From Rhizophagus irregularis (lineage: Eukaryota; Glomeromycota; Glomeromycetes; Glomerales; Glomeraceae), in NCBI RefSeq assembly GCF_026210795.1, contig NC_089434.1, positions 62,001 to 126,000 of the forward strand: a DNA stretch of 64,000 nucleotides. Reading direction: 5' to 3'. Positions 10,478 through 22,882 of the stretch are shown here, one piece after another. Position 1 is the stretch's first letter, and each line of letters begins with the position of its first letter. A model generated the notes under the pieces. It was not told the DNA's origin. It was given only the letters and a program-made list of their open reading frames with translations, and ran no database searches. A program made the position numbers and the translations under genes.

Positions 10478-13400
10478 TCACAAATGAAACTGCCTATTTA
10501 TTAGGATTACAGCATTATATGTAATAGGATTCTTTTTGCCAATTACAAATTCACCAGATACAAAGCGACTATATAGGTAATGAATTGGAATTAAACAATC
10601 TCGCTCTATCTCATAAAATTCATTTCGCAAAAGTTCAATATTTGAGCTTTTTTCATCACTATCAATACTTGTATAAAATCGGGTTTTCTGGTTTGGCGCC
10701 AGTTTATACCATTTAACAAATACTAATCGATGTGTTTTAAGTTCACCCGAAATTCTCACAGTATGTTCAAAATAATACTGTACCTGACCTGGAAATAAGT
10801 CGGTCGTTTCATTGTTTTGGATAAATTTCGCCAAAACATTTGCGTTTTTCAGGTATCAGGGTGCCATTGCCGATCCAAACACTTCTGCTGAGATCCTAAC
10901 CCGCCCAAATTGATCAACCATATTTGGCACAACTATTGCATCTCTTGAACTGGTTGATGTTGACTCAGCAATTGTTACAAATTGCAAGTCGTAAGCAATA
11001 TTATAATATTCAGTTAGGATTTGATAAATATCATCAGGCAAGGCAACCCGATTTTTACATGGCGTAAGCATTTCTCCAGGAAATGGTTCGCTACCGACAA
11101 TCATTTTATCAACTTCTTGGAAGAATACCTTTCTAAATTGATACAGCTCAGTGTAATTAAAATTATCGTAAGCTGCTAAACTTCCGGAAGTTGATCGTAG
11201 TTGAATTAATTTTAAAGCTTCAACAAGCTTAACATTATTTGATTGAACGGATACAAGGTTATCAAGTCTCCAATTTCGCATTATAATTCGTAAAAGTTTG
11301 GGTTCAATTTGACGATTACTATTGGGAAAAGAGCCTATTGATATATTATTTAATAAATTATTAGCAAGCTTAAATGATTAAACAGTTCACAAAATACCTA
11401 CCGAGGATACCGTTCATTCTTTCAAAGGAAAAACACCAGAAAGAATATAATGGACCATAATCCTGGCAATAATCGGCAATATGAAGATACAAATGGAGGT
11501 TTGGGGTTATTCTTTCCGGACCATAATTTTCTTCAATTAACGTTGCAACTTTGAGCAAACGTTCGTGAGCTTCGTTCAATATGTCACAGTCAATAATTCG
11601 ATAAACTAGCAGAGAACAAGCTCTAACGAAATTCCCCAAAATTTGTCGATCTGGTTCAGCGAGCAAATCCCACATCAACGGGATAGCATAAATTAGAACA
11701 AACGTTTTATATTGGTCGGCCATAAATCCGGAAAATCCTTTTCCAGTTGTGATTTTATTTGGAATACGCCCCAAATCCGCGGGTATTTGTATGTATTTTG
11801 CTCGCTTTTCCATTTTTTCTAGATCTTGTTTCGTGATCTTGTTGCCATCGATCCATAATTTTTTAATTATCCAATGGGCTATTCCGAGGAACAAACAGTG
11901 CATTGGATCTACGACAAGGTACCTTATCGGATTAAAATACGGCAATCGAAGCAGTTCGGACCATCTAACATGGGTTGAACTCACATGACGTTTTCTTTCC
12001 TCCTCAGATTTACACAGTCTCCAAAGCTCAGCATTCCGTCAATGTTCATCCAAATCTCTTTCTACAAACCAGTCAACCATATCATCAAAGCCGCCAAAAT
12101 TTGACTTATTTCCATTTCCATTTGAATTTGCAGTTTTATAACACCTATGGCAGCTCACTGATGCCTGATATGTGACTGCGAGTTCCTCGCCGCAGGAATG
12201 TCATTCGAACAGCATATTAATGCCAATCGGATATTTTTTTCAGCGGCGGGAATCTCAATCCCATCCCAGAACTCTAATAACTCATCAACAATCGGAGCGA
12301 GATAATGGTTAATTTTGTGTAACTTAACCTCGCTTGGTCCCGGTAGTAGACCAAGCGTCAACATATTTTCTTTTTTAAATCTAATTTCACGCGGTAGGTT
12401 ACAAATAACCCCATAAATAGCCCCACAGCTGTATACAGATGACTCGAAAGGCTGAAACCAATCGAGATTAATCATAATTCCCAAGTGGGAATCTGCAGTC
12501 TCCGGTGTAAAAAATGGGACGTCTGAAGTATCTGGAAAAGTTTTCCAGATTTTACCGTCATAAATATCTGCTAACATACCATTATTTACATCCTGATTGG
12601 TCCATTTTCATAGTTGTTGCTTGAATTCTGGTCTCTGGTACAAATTGTTTATCTGTATTTTCAAATTCGGCAATGGAAATAACAATTTGGGGCGTCTTTT
12701 ATTTCCATTACCATGCGGTACTTGCACAGTTAATTCCATTCCGCAAAATTTTTCCTTCGGTTTCATTGGAAATTCTATATGCGTACATTTAAATCCTTCA
12801 TCCGCAACAACATCAGCTATATTATATAATGTATTACAGCTTAGACATACTGCGTAAGTCATAGATTGGTTGTCGATTCGTAATAACTTAGTCGCAGTGT
12901 ATAAAGAAGATGGGAAATCTTTGAATCTCGTCTGATTAGCATCCATTAATACTTGATGAAAAAACTTTATTAAAGAATCTAGTGCAACATCCGGCAAGCA
13001 AAATCTTGCTTGATATTTGAATATCCATGTTAATATCCAAGAATCTGCAATATTAACATTTGTGTTGGGATATGCAAATTCTGAATCATTTTCAGGCGCA
13101 GCAAATTGTTCAACAGGATCGTCGTCCAAATCCATATTGTCTTCTGGAGAAATGTCACCTTCATATTCATATTCATTAATCGGTTCATTGCTTTCCTTAT
13201 TGGTTTCCGGTTCCCGAAACTGGTCTTGTCTACGCCTTTTTTGAGGGACAAAACCGGCAAAATCTGATTCATAATTATTATTAAATGATGTTGACTCTTC
13301 TTGTCCGGTCATTTCTTTTGATCTTGATGATCCTTCTACGATTGGACTATGATAGACGGTATGTGCTGGCTTAATCCGATTGTTTCTGGGAAAAAGGTGA

Positions 13401-13530
13401 CAAATCCGGAAACGCTAGACGCTAAATGACGCTCTAAATCTAGATGTCTTTTTCTGGTTCTTTCATCAACATATTTGCCATTGCATTCCTTGCAATCACA
13501 TGATACTTTATATCTAAGTTTTGTAGACAT
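10478..13530 (-). pseudogene. Tnp2-like (CACTA/EnSpm) transposase, copy 1
   Basis: It starts MSTKLRYKVSCDCKECNG, an N-terminal Cys motif (C-x-C-x2-C). Then come an acidic region, FCLPDVALDSLIKFFHQVL, DWFQPF (about 12460), LGLLPGPSEVKLHKINHYL, VVDPMHCLFLGIAHWIIKK (about 11900), FERMNGILG, and a C-terminal domain with GQVQYYFEHTVR. These blocks match 'transposase domain' proteins of the Tnp2 type; the candidate acidic residues are D in DWFQPF, D in VVDPMH and E in FERMNG (inference). One intron, 11401-11335, phase 1 after NGILG, is shared with both other copies. Damage: a frame change near 13340-13390, TGA at 12608-12610, a frame change near 12170, a TGA around 12040, and TGA at 10856-10858. 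X2 is its head-to-head neighbour. Confidence 0.8.
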
Positions 13531-14228
13531 GATTATGTTTTAGTAAGATCGAAGCGTTCAATGAAAAATTTGAGAATTTCTACGTATGTATCTTATAGCC
13601 TATTTATGAATGCCAAAATCGACGAATAAAGAGCTTTTAATATGTACAATTTCATATATTAGTCCGGTCTGAATAGACTATTATTGCTTAGTGGCATGTG
13701 AAGATAGGAAATTGTACGGGGTATTAATGAAAAATTAATATTAATCGGGTTTTACTATAGCGAAACCAGAAAATTATCACGCGGTCTGTCCGTTTTGGTA
13801 ATTCGCTCAAATGATTTAGTTGCAAAAATATCGGACTTGACCCTTCTGGTGACATCATCTTGACCCTTATTAAAATATATTATGCGGGTCAGCACCGCGT
13901 GGTGGGTTAAGAACGATACCGACATTCGCGAATTAATTATATTGCAGAGCGAAACGTTGTTCTTTTTTACCATATTATAAGTCTTTTTTTTTTTTGGTCT
14001 AAAATTTTCAGTTCTTTCAGTCCTTTATAGTAAGTAAAGTTATAAAATCTTGTTGTTGGATTTCTGCAACGACCGAAGTCAAAAGCCCGAAGGCTTCTGA
14101 GCCCTCTACCAACAAGGCTTCCTAATAGATAAAGAACCGGACCTTTTTTATCCCAGAGAACCTCGGAGGCTAACCGATACATAACTTTCTCTTTTTTTTT
14201 CAACATAACTTTCAATAGAGTTTACAAA
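13531..14228. promoter_or_regulatory. Shared 5' spacer between transposase copy 1 and X2
   Basis: Divergent spacer of about 700 bp between the ATG of the transposase (13530) and the ATG of X2 (14229). The equivalent spacer of the second pair is 313 bp. GC content rises at about 13770-13900 and 14040-14170, which may be an inserted repeat. I could not identify a shared promoter element by eye. Confidence 0.35.
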
Positions 14229-17200
14229 ATGGGAAATAAAAAGCTTCGTAAGGAAGAGTAAGTAACCCTTCGTGTCAGTTAACTTATCAAAAATTGAGAT
14301 ATATTTATAAATTTATACAAAAAGCAGCCTGGAATCAGAAATCTTATACGAATCTAGTTCGGAATCAGAATCAAAATCGGAATCGGAACTAGGTACATTT
14401 AGTATGTCGTATAATTCTGCTTATTGTGTTCTAAACATTCTGATTCACTGCTTAATCATCAGGAAATTATATAGTGCGAAAAGTTGCGCAAGTTTACACA
14501 TCATAATATTTCGTAAGCTTCCAGACCCGCCGCAAGTTTGCGTAAGCGTAATATTTTGTAACTTTTTAAAATATTTCGAAATATTACGATATGCAAAGCT
14601 TCGTAATTTTACGATTTGTAATATTCCGTAATTTTGCGGTTCGCAATATTTCGTAATTTTACATATTATTTCGTAAGTTTTCAGACCCGCCGCAAGTTTG
14701 CGTAAGCGTAATATTTTGTAACTTTTTAAAATATTTCGAAATATTACTGTATGCAAGGCTTCGTAATTTTACGATTCGTAATATTCCGTAATTTTACTGC
14801 GTAATACTTCGCAACTTTTTAAAATATTTCGAAATTCTATGATGCGTAATGTTCCATAATTTGACGATTCGTAATATTCTGTGATTTTACACAACTTAAT
14901 ATTTCGTAATATTTCAAAATATTTCGATAAATAATACTTCATTTTCTGTACTATAAGTTTATATAATGTATGTTTTATTAGATATAATCATAAAAAATTA
15001 CAAGTATTTATTAATATATACAGAATACATAAAAGTAAAAAAAAGAAAGAGTAGAGTAACAATATTATTAGACGTAAAAAGAAGAGAAACAGCTATAGTA
15101 ACGTTAGTATTAGATATAAAGATAAAAGAAATATTGTTATTATTGTTAGTATTAAGGTAAAAAGAGTTAAAGAAACAGTAAAAGGAGTAAAAGAAACATG
15201 GATATTATCGTTAGTATTAAAGTACAAGTAAAAAGAAATAAAGGAAACGTAGATAGTATTGTTAGTATTACGACATAAAGTAACAAAGAGGTAAAAAAAA
15301 ACGCGTTAATATTAAAATAATTAGTATTAATAAATAAATATTTCTATACCTGCAAAGTAATTGAACAAAAGAATAAAGAAATAAAGAGAAAGGAAAAAAT
15401 AAACATGTTGTTAGTATTGTTAGTATCGTTAGTATTAAAGTACAAGTAAAAAGGAATAAAGGAAACATGGATATTATTGTTAGTATTACGATACAAAATA
15501 ACAAAGAGGTAAAAAAAAATGAAAATAATTAGTATTAATAAACAAATATTTCTATACCTGCAAAGCAATAAATTATGAAATATATGTAAATATATTGTAT
15601 ATAATTAAAGAAATAATAGAAAGAAGAGACAAAAAAATTAAAAATATTGAACAAAAGAATAAAGAAATAAGAAACAAAAATAAATAAGACAAAAACGCGT
15701 GCATAATTAAATGATTAAATGATTAAATCACATGCAAGGATCAGCCTAATTTTGATTGGCCAGAAAATACGATATCATAAAATTACATTTTAAAAAATTA
15801 TATATTGTACAGCGGGTGTGACATAAATAAATCGTGACTGAAATTTGTGTTCAATTTGTGTTTAATTTGTGTTGATAATTCTGGTAAAAAATTATTAATT
15901 TTGGCCAAATTTCGTTAAATTTGTTAAATTTGTGTTGAGTTTGTGTTGAATTTGTGTTGCGTAATTTTTTATTTATCACAAGGGGATGATATTTAGTAAT
16001 TGCATGTAACGACGTACAAGATTTTTTTTTATGATTTTTTTAAGAAATGTACGCAAAATATTTAATCAGAATATAATTGTTTTATTTTTAAATATGATAT
16101 ATTGATGATTTTTTTTTAAAAAAAAAATTGATTTTTTTAAAATTCAATAGAATGTGCTAATAATAAATTGGTTTATTTTTAAATATAATATATTGATATT
16201 TATATTTAAATAACCAAAACATGTACATGATTTTTAATTATTTTTAATTGAAATCAAACTAAGATTTTTTTTTTAAAAAAAATTAAAATAAATTAAGTGA
16301 TTTATATTTATATTTAGAATCATGATATTTATATTTAGATAATCCATATCCGCATGAGATTTAATTAATATGTTTAATGATGAAAAGTCTAATAAATTAA
16401 ATTTTAATTGAAATGAGAAATAAAATCAAACCAAAGAGGTATTGTTCAAATTTTATTTAAAGTGACATTTTACGACTTTCTTTCAAATTTTTACTCATCC
16501 CAAAATCAAATTACTAATAATGCCTCGCCACACACGTCGTCGTTCCCACTATAACGTCCATTGGAACTGGGCTATGATGGACGAACTTGTTGACATACGC
16601 CGAGACAGAAACCGCGCCTACCACAATATTAATGGTAGAAGCCGCCAAGATTTTTGGGACTCTGTTGCCAATAGGTTCATATGACTAATATCTATAATTT
16701 CTTTAAGAAAAGAATTTAAATTCAAATTAACCAATCCATTTAATTGAATCAGAATAAATAGAATATTTCGAACGAGGGTTTCCAGGCAACAGTGCAGCCA
16801 AAAGTGGAGGAACCTCGTCAGGGATTACCATGTAAGTAAATAAATAACATTACATTCATATAAATTAAATGTATTTACCGAATATTCAAACTGATTTTGA
16901 TATTTAGAACTATGTCCTTTATCGTAATGGTAACCCTGGGTGGCGGCTGTGAACGCGTACCGGCGCAAGATATTATCGCGAATTTAGAACGAGATTTTGG
17001 GAGAGGCCGGGTAATTATACTATAATAAAATTTATAATTAATATTTACGTTCATGTTTTAAATTTGATAAATTTGATCAATTTTAGTCACGCGTGACGAT
17101 CGTAGGGCAAGGAGAAACTTACCTACGTATCGTAGAAGAAGATAATTATTTTTATTTTTTTATTATTTATTAAGTGAGTAGCTAGGCCCAGTCCGTACCA

Positions 17201-19107
17201 AATATCGGCTGGAGACTCACGTTTTTTTTGGGCTGTGACTGATACTGACGTCCACGCCGTACAGCCTGGGTACTATTTTATAAAATAGTAGCGAACAAGT
17301 ATTAAATGTGTATTTTTTTTATTAAGTTATAATAAAAATTAGAATTTACTTTAATTTTTAACATAAAAATTGTAAATAATAAAAAATTCGTAAATAAAAA
17401 TAAATTTGCTTTCCCAAACTTAAAAAAAAAGGTGTTTATATAAAAGAAAAGGTGTTTATATTATTTTTGATTATTCAATAGTATCACATGCCCTTGTATA
17501 CGTTCTACTGCATATGCAGTTTACAATCTTGTAAATTTTCGAAATATTTCAACCGTAATATTACGCAGGTTTACAGTTTCGTAAATTTTCGAAATATTTC
17601 AACCGTAATATTACGCAGGTTTACAGTTTCGTAAATTTGCAGAATATTTTGACCGTAATATTACGCAGGTTTACAGTTTCGTAAATTTTCGAAATATTTT
17701 AACCGTAATATTACGCAGGTTTACAGTTTCGTAAATTTTCGAAATATTTTAACCGTAATATTACGCAGGTTTACAGTTTCGTAAATTTTCGAAATATTTC
17801 AACCGTAATATTACGCAGGTTTACAGTTTCGTAAATTTTCGAAATATTTCAACCGTAATATTACGCAGGTTTACAGTTTCGTAAATTTGCAGAATATTTT
17901 GACCGTAATATTGCGTAAATCTTACGATATTGAAAACTCACGTAATATTTTAACCGTAATATCACATAAATCTTACGAAATTGTAAACTTACGTAATATT
18001 TTGAAATTTTTCGAAATATTATGCCATAAACTTTCGTAAACTTACAAAATCGTAAACTTACGCAATTTTTCGCGCTATAAAATTTCCTGATGATGGTCAA
18101 TATACAATTGATAGAATTAAACCCGGAAGGCACTCAAATTCTTGATTCTGATTCTAGGCCAAGAGATGGCAAGAAAAGAAAAAAGTCAAAAGAACGACGA
18201 TACCAACATGTATCTGAAATGCCCAAAGATTTGAGAGAAGCATTAAGGGTAAACAAAACTTTCGCTGTATTTTTTATTTTTATAAATTTACTGATAATAA
18301 TATATTTTTAGAGAGATCTATTCTGGAATCAGGCAAGAATGCCTCAGGAAACTCAATTAGATATCGAAAAAACGTTCGAGCTTCAAAAGGATCTTGTAGT
18401 TAAAACGATTGTGCCAAATTTAATGAAAACATTGGATCTTGACACCTACACCATAGGGGAAGGTGTCATATACGAGATGATCTATCAGCGGCACCGCCAC
18501 AAAAGGGACAATCTTTGGGTCAAAAATAAATCAGAAAATGATATAAAGAAAGAAACAGGATGGAAACACCAAAATTCACGACGATCGGAGGTAAATATAA
18601 ATGTTATATTTTACTAATCATCCTAATCATCATTATTTATTTACGAGTTTTTTATAAAATAGAAAAGAAAAAAAAGATCAAAGACGATCAACAATTTAAA
18701 AAAAATTAATGATCCGTTGATTGAAAAGTTCAGTAACGAAGAATTGCGGCCAATAATTACAGAAAACGGCTATCATAGCCCGGAAATTTCAGAAAGCGAG
18801 GACGAGCGAAACATAATCGTTGTGCGTAACTTGCGATAGCGCTCCAGCACTGTAAGTGAATTTATTGAAATGGGTTACATATAACTGGCATATGCTAATT
18901 CATTTTAAAACAAAGCTGCGCAGATTTTTGTACTATGTTGATAGTAATACAACAAAAGGCGACAAAAAGCGTGAACGGGTGTACAAGCCTAGTGAGTATG
19001 TTAAAGAAACGGCGCCGAATAGCGCGCCTAGTTGGACGAAATCAGGCTACGATGGGCCATTAAAAAATCCAGTTGCCAAGGCGATTAGTAAATTACAAAA
19101 TAAATGA
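14229..19107 (+). CDS. Family X copy 2 (X2), six exons, one intron invaded by an element
   Basis: Exons: 14229-14257, 14328-14392, 18115-18248, 18312-18590 (279 nt), 18663-18851, 18916-19107; all phases agree and give 295 codons. It begins MGNKKLRKE (compare MSNKK in X1), then a Ser/Glu-rich stretch, a basic region, MPKDLREALR, RDLFWNQARMPQE, MIYQRHRHKRDN, KRKKRSKTINNLKK, NGYHSPEISESEDE, LRRFLYYVD and NSAPSWTKSGYDG. A single TAG at 18837-18839 stands where X1 has Trp (KWRSDT). The third exon is separated from the second by a 3.6 kb TIR element; without it the intron would be about 79 nt, a normal size here. The function is unknown; the basic and acidic blocks suit a nucleic-acid-binding accessory protein (inference). 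Confidence 0.65.
14470..14945. repeat. Left subterminal repeats of the 3.6 kb element
   Basis: A unit of about 162 bp occurs twice (around 14511 and 14673), each with CAGACCCGCCGCAAGTTTGC and TAACTTTTTAAAATATTTCG. The rest is made of CGTAATATTTCG / TTTACGATTCGTAAT variants. Confidence 0.75.
15190..15570. repeat. Direct duplication inside the 3.6 kb element
   Basis: Two copies about 215 bp apart share TTAGTATTAAAGTACAAGTA, AACAAAGAGGTAAAAAAAA and ATATTTCTATACCTGCAAAG. The region up to 16500 continues without a gene: repeated AATTTGTGTT words at 15840-15960, and TTTAAATATRATATATTGAT twice at about 16090 and 16175. Confidence 0.7.
16520..17145 (+). CDS. Myb/SANT-like DNA-binding protein inside the 3.6 kb element
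   Basis: Exons 16520-16674, 16762-16831, 16908-17010 and 17087-17145 join in phase to 128 codons. The start is MPRHTRRRSHYN; residues 15-75 form a Myb/SANT domain (WNWAMMDELVDIRRDRN, SRQDFWDSVANR, SRQQCSQKWRNLVRDY). ARYYREFRTRFWERP follows, then a short Arg-rich tail. The paralogue at 2.9-3.8 kb has the same order (FWNSVAN, QCQTKF, TRFWEKP). TGA at 16950-16952 interrupts exon 3 in otherwise good sequence. As the only gene in this TIR element it could be an accessory DNA-binding protein, as in PIF/Harbinger elements; that is inference, and no partner transposase is present. Confidence 0.65.
17521..17925. repeat. 50-bp tandem repeat, eight units
   Basis: The units begin every 50 bp from 17521 (TTACAGTTTCGTAAATTTTC, GAAATATTTC, AACCGTAATATTACGCAGGT) and are nearly identical; diverged units continue to about 18060. 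They form the right subterminal region of the 3.6 kb element and are built from the same TTTCGTAA/CGTAATATT words as the left one. Confidence 0.9.
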
Positions 19108-19260
19108 AATATGTTAGTAAATTTAATAAATATAAATAAATATATCAGTAAATTTAATAAATATATCAGTAAATTTAATAAATATCAGTAAATTTAATAA
19201 ATATATCAGTAAATATAATGCTTGAGTCAAACAGATTGAAAAGAAATTAAAGACTGAGAC
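19108..19260. repeat. Short tandem repeat after X2
   Basis: Five imperfect copies of ATATCAGTAAATTTAATAAAT lie directly 3' of the X2 stop codon. Confidence 0.75.
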
Positions 19261-20150
19261 AACCTTTTTGGTTCAATTTTCACAATACCTAATTTTTTTA
19301 TTTTATTTCATCAACTGACAATCATACCGATATACCGATATATCAAGCTAATCTAGCTGCGGATTACCAGCCAGATTATTTTTGACATTAATTTAGAAAT
19401 CGACATATATACGCAAAGTTGCTAAATTTTGTAAATTTCACGAGTCGGGCTAACTAATAAATCGGTATCCGTATTTGCAAATATATTGTTATAATACGCA
19501 AATAGTCCAATTTGATTAGTGATCTGGATCATTGAAATTTAATCTGATTGGCCAGATCTCTGTTTGATTACGATAAATATGGAAATAAGCACATTTTGTT
19601 TACAACAAAACCTTTTTACCTATTTGCGAATTTTTCTTTTTTTTGCCGTTTGCCTATTTGCGAATTTTTCTTCTTTTGCCGTTTTGCCTATTTGCGAATT
19701 TTTCTTATACCATCTTACGAATGCGTTGCCTATTTTTTGTTTATTTTTGCTTATTATATCACCGTTTACTTTCTACGCCCATAATATATGGTGTGAAATT
19801 ATTGGACTCGTTCACTGACAATGGTTGACATACTGGTATGTCAGTTACTTTCAGCTGTATGAGTTTATAACAAATTAATAATAATAAGCACTTTCACATT
19901 CAACAATCGTGAACGGGAATATTCCAATTTTATTCTGGAGACAGATACGGAAACTGTTATTTATCGCTAACCTTCACTATTTCCTTTTTGTAAAACAGGT
20001 TTCATTGAGTTGTGTTTCAAATATCCTCCTGTTTTTATAGGTGCGAGAACATGCCGATTTTTTGATGAATTTAATACTTCTTTTGCTCCTCACACTCAAT
20101 CAAAGTGAAATATAGAACGACAATGCATATTTCTTTCGATTTTCATTTTA
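19261..20150. other. Gene-free region with a triplicated 30-bp word
   Basis: No gene supported. At 19619-19706 the word CCTATTTGCGAATTTTTCTT occurs three times in tandem with TTTTGCCGTTT linkers; the overlapping open frames there only reflect this repeat. Confidence 0.55.
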
Positions 20151-20159
20151 CTGAGTGTA

Positions 20160-22270
20160 ACTTTAAAAATGGTAAGCGAATATTTGTACTGATCTTCACT
20201 TCTAACGAAATAAACTTTATTCGTTTTTAGCGATCAGAAATGAAATGTATATATACCGATTTTGATAAACTTCATTTAGAGGCAAGCCTGACTGATGGGT
20301 CTAATGGTATTATGGTAAGTAATAATAGGTATACTTTTTTTTGATATAACATTCTAGTTATGTATTTTTTTTCATGCATATTTTTACATATAGTACGCTG
20401 TGGTCTGGAACCACCCGAGATTTTTGACTACCTAGGGATGAAGTTGTAAGGTGCTTGTACCTGATAGGCTAGCCTCCTCTAATCTAGGGTCTCATTAATC
20501 GGGAGACGAGGTGGTTCCTAAGTACCTTCCACATCAAGGGCGGACATTTTTTGTAAAATCACACGTTGGGAATACTATCTCGTAATGAATACTTCAAAGA
20601 CAAAAGGAGCGAAAAGCCTTCAGTTTGTTGTTAGCGGTGAAGATGTAGTGGTCGTGCCATTTAATGGTTGCGTTGATTGATTGATATACTCATATTTTGT
20701 AGGATTAGCTAATACATGAGATTTCTCGAAAATCAGAAATGAACACTGCCGATTTTCACCCTACTGACATATATTTTTAAATTCGTTTTCTGCAATCAGA
20801 AACGAAGTGTATCTACCGGTGTTGAAAAACTTTAAAGGTGAGTTCATTCCTAGCACAATTCGTTTAGATAATTAACGTGACGGTATCTTTAAATTGTTCC
20901 TACTTTCAGCAATCGGCAAACTCATCTCTGATATCAGTAACTATGACCAGTTTTATGGTGGGCTAATGGAGTAAAATAGGTATGCTTTTTTTTTGATATA
21001 TAACATAGTTATGTGTATTTTTTCATGTATATCAAAAGGAGTGAAAAGCCTTCAGTTTGCTAGCGGTGAAGATGTAATAATGATCGTGCCATTTAATGGT
21101 TGCGTTGATTGATTGATTAACGTATGCCTTACTCATATTTTGTAGGATTAGCTAATACATGAGATTTCTCGAAAATCGGAAATGAACACTGCCGATTTTC
21201 ACCCTACCGACATATATTTTTAAATTCATTTTCTTCAATCAGAAGCGAAGTGTAACTACCGGTTTTGACGAACTTTAAAGGTGAGTTCATTCCTAGCACA
21301 ATTCGTTTAGATAATTAACGTGACGGTATCTTTAAATTACTCCTACTTTCAGCAATCGGCAAACTTGATTTCTGATATCAGTAACTATGACCAGTTTTAT
21401 GGTGGGCTAATGGTACAAATAGGTATGCTTTTTTTTTTGATATATAACATAGTTATGTGTATTTTTTCATGTATATCAAAGGGAGCGAAAAGTCTACAGT
21501 TTGTTAGCGGTGAAGATGTAGTGGTCGTGCCATTTGATGGTTGCGTTGATTGATTGATTAACGTACACCTTACTACTCATATTTTATTTGTAAGATTAGC
21601 TAATACGCGAGATTTCTTGAAAAATCAAAAACACTGCCAATTCTCACCCTACTGACATATTTTCTGCGATCAATAGCAAATTGTGTATTTACCGATTTTG
21701 ACGAACTTTATTAAAGGTGAGTTCATTCTTAGCACAATTCGTTTGAGATATTTAACGTGTCAATAATTAACGTTTCAGTCAGATCTAAATTGCTCCTACT
21801 TTCAGCAATTGGATAACTCGATTTCTGACGAAATGTAGAAGTACTGTGCCGAGGAGCGAAAATTAATTATTGCATTTGTCAGCGGTTCTTTATTAAATAG
21901 TTGCTCATGTTGATTAATCGATTAATGTACGCCCTTATTCATATTCTAATTCGCAAGATTTCTCAAAAAATCAGAAATGAACCGTATTTTATTTCATTTT
22001 TAGAAACGAATTTGTATATCTATCGATTTTGACGAATTTCATTCATTCGATAATTAACATGATGGTCTTTAAGCTGTTCCTACTTTCAGTAATCGGAAAA
22101 CTCGATTTCTGACGGACATTCGTTAGGAGTTTGGTAAGCAAGATTTCATCACCATTTATTTCTAATAACTTGTTTGTTCGTTTAATGTATAACATTTATT
22201 AATTCTTTATTTTTAAATTTGTTCCTGTTAGCAATCAGAACAATCAGAAACAAAAACGTACCGATTTTCG
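20160..22270. repeat. Tandem array of 350-450 bp units with splice-like borders
   Basis: Four to five diverged units. Landmarks recur at about 20703, 21145 and 21594: TAGGATTAGCTAATACATGA, ACTGCCGATTTTCACCCTAC, AAAGGTGAGTTCATTCCTAG, CCTACTTTCAGCAATCGGCA and AGCGGTGAAGATGTAGTGGT. Each unit holds a good donor (GGTGAGTT) and, about 80-100 bp later, a good acceptor (CTACTTTCAG), as a duplicated exon-intron module would. No long frame runs through; the best is 21320-21553, with VSGEDVVVVPFDGCVD. I do not recognise the encoded segments. Confidence 0.7.
20395..20606. mobile_element. Insertion in one repeat unit, type unknown
   Basis: This stretch of about 200 bp is present only in the first unit of the array and is much richer in GC. 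It contains an inverted pair, GGAACCACC (20408) against GGTGGTTCC (20510). It has no ORF; it may be a small MITE or SINE. Confidence 0.4.
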
Positions 22271-22496
22271 CTTAATCATATTACTTTTATTATGATTGTA
22301 TACATTGATATAAGTTCCCATTTGAAATAAATTATATTTACAACTATGATTGTACAATCAAATTTTTGAATATATTGTAAATTGTAATTAATAAAGCGCA
22401 TGTAGGCTGGAATTAAAACCATTGTTTTTAATAATTTGTAATTAATAATGCGTAAATAAATATATAATAAATAAAATAGGTGCATCATAAACATTT

Positions 22497-22874
22497 TATA
22501 AAACCGATTTTACCAATCGGCTATTACAAATCAGCTATTAATCAGTCATCAATACATTATCAATCGGTCATTAATACGCTACCAATCGGTCATTAATCAG
22601 ATACTGCCCGATTGCTGTCGGATTAAGCAAATCCAATAAGTCATCAATCAGTTATCAATTGACCATTAATTGACCATCGTTCGGCCATCAATTGACTCTC
22701 AATTTGTCACCAATCGGGCAGCCCGGATGATAGCCGGTTGTTGTCGGATTTTGGCGGAAATCAACTATCAATCGGGCAGCCCAATTGAAAAAATCAGTTA
22801 CCAACCAGGCATCAATCGGATACCCGATTGATGCCTGGTTGGTGACTGATTTGGCATCTTTCGACCTGTGTGGT
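22497..22874. mobile_element. Element rich in CCAATCGGT motifs, copy B
   Basis: More than a dozen variants of ATCAATCGGTCATTAAT or their complement occur, with a near-palindrome at 22800-22850 (ACCAACCAGGCATCAATCGG). The right end TTTCGACCTGTGTGG (22859-22873) is the inverse of the left end of copy A. It abuts the 3' end of transposase copy 2. No ORF, no target duplication seen. Confidence 0.55.
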
Positions 22875-22882
22875 GTGGCATA

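Larger units (their letters stand above)
14455..18097. mobile_element. 3.6 kb TIR element carrying a Myb/SANT gene
   Basis: The ends are inverted: ATCATCAGGAAATTATATAG followed by TGCGAAAAGTTGCGCAAG on the left, and the complement of ATCATCAGGAAATTTTATAG with GCGCGAAAAATTGCGTAAG on the right. Both subterminal regions are arrays of CGTAATATT/TTTCGTAA motifs. Inside lies a complete Myb/SANT-like gene (16520-17145) but no transposase that I can see. It sits in an intron of X2. No target duplication was found. The foldback at 39.6 kb begins with the same (C)ATCAGGAAATTT terminus. Confidence 0.65.

Noticed and set aside
13755-14215. Minus-strand open frames in the spacer before X2
   Set aside because: No recognisable composition, no homologue in the other head-to-head spacer.
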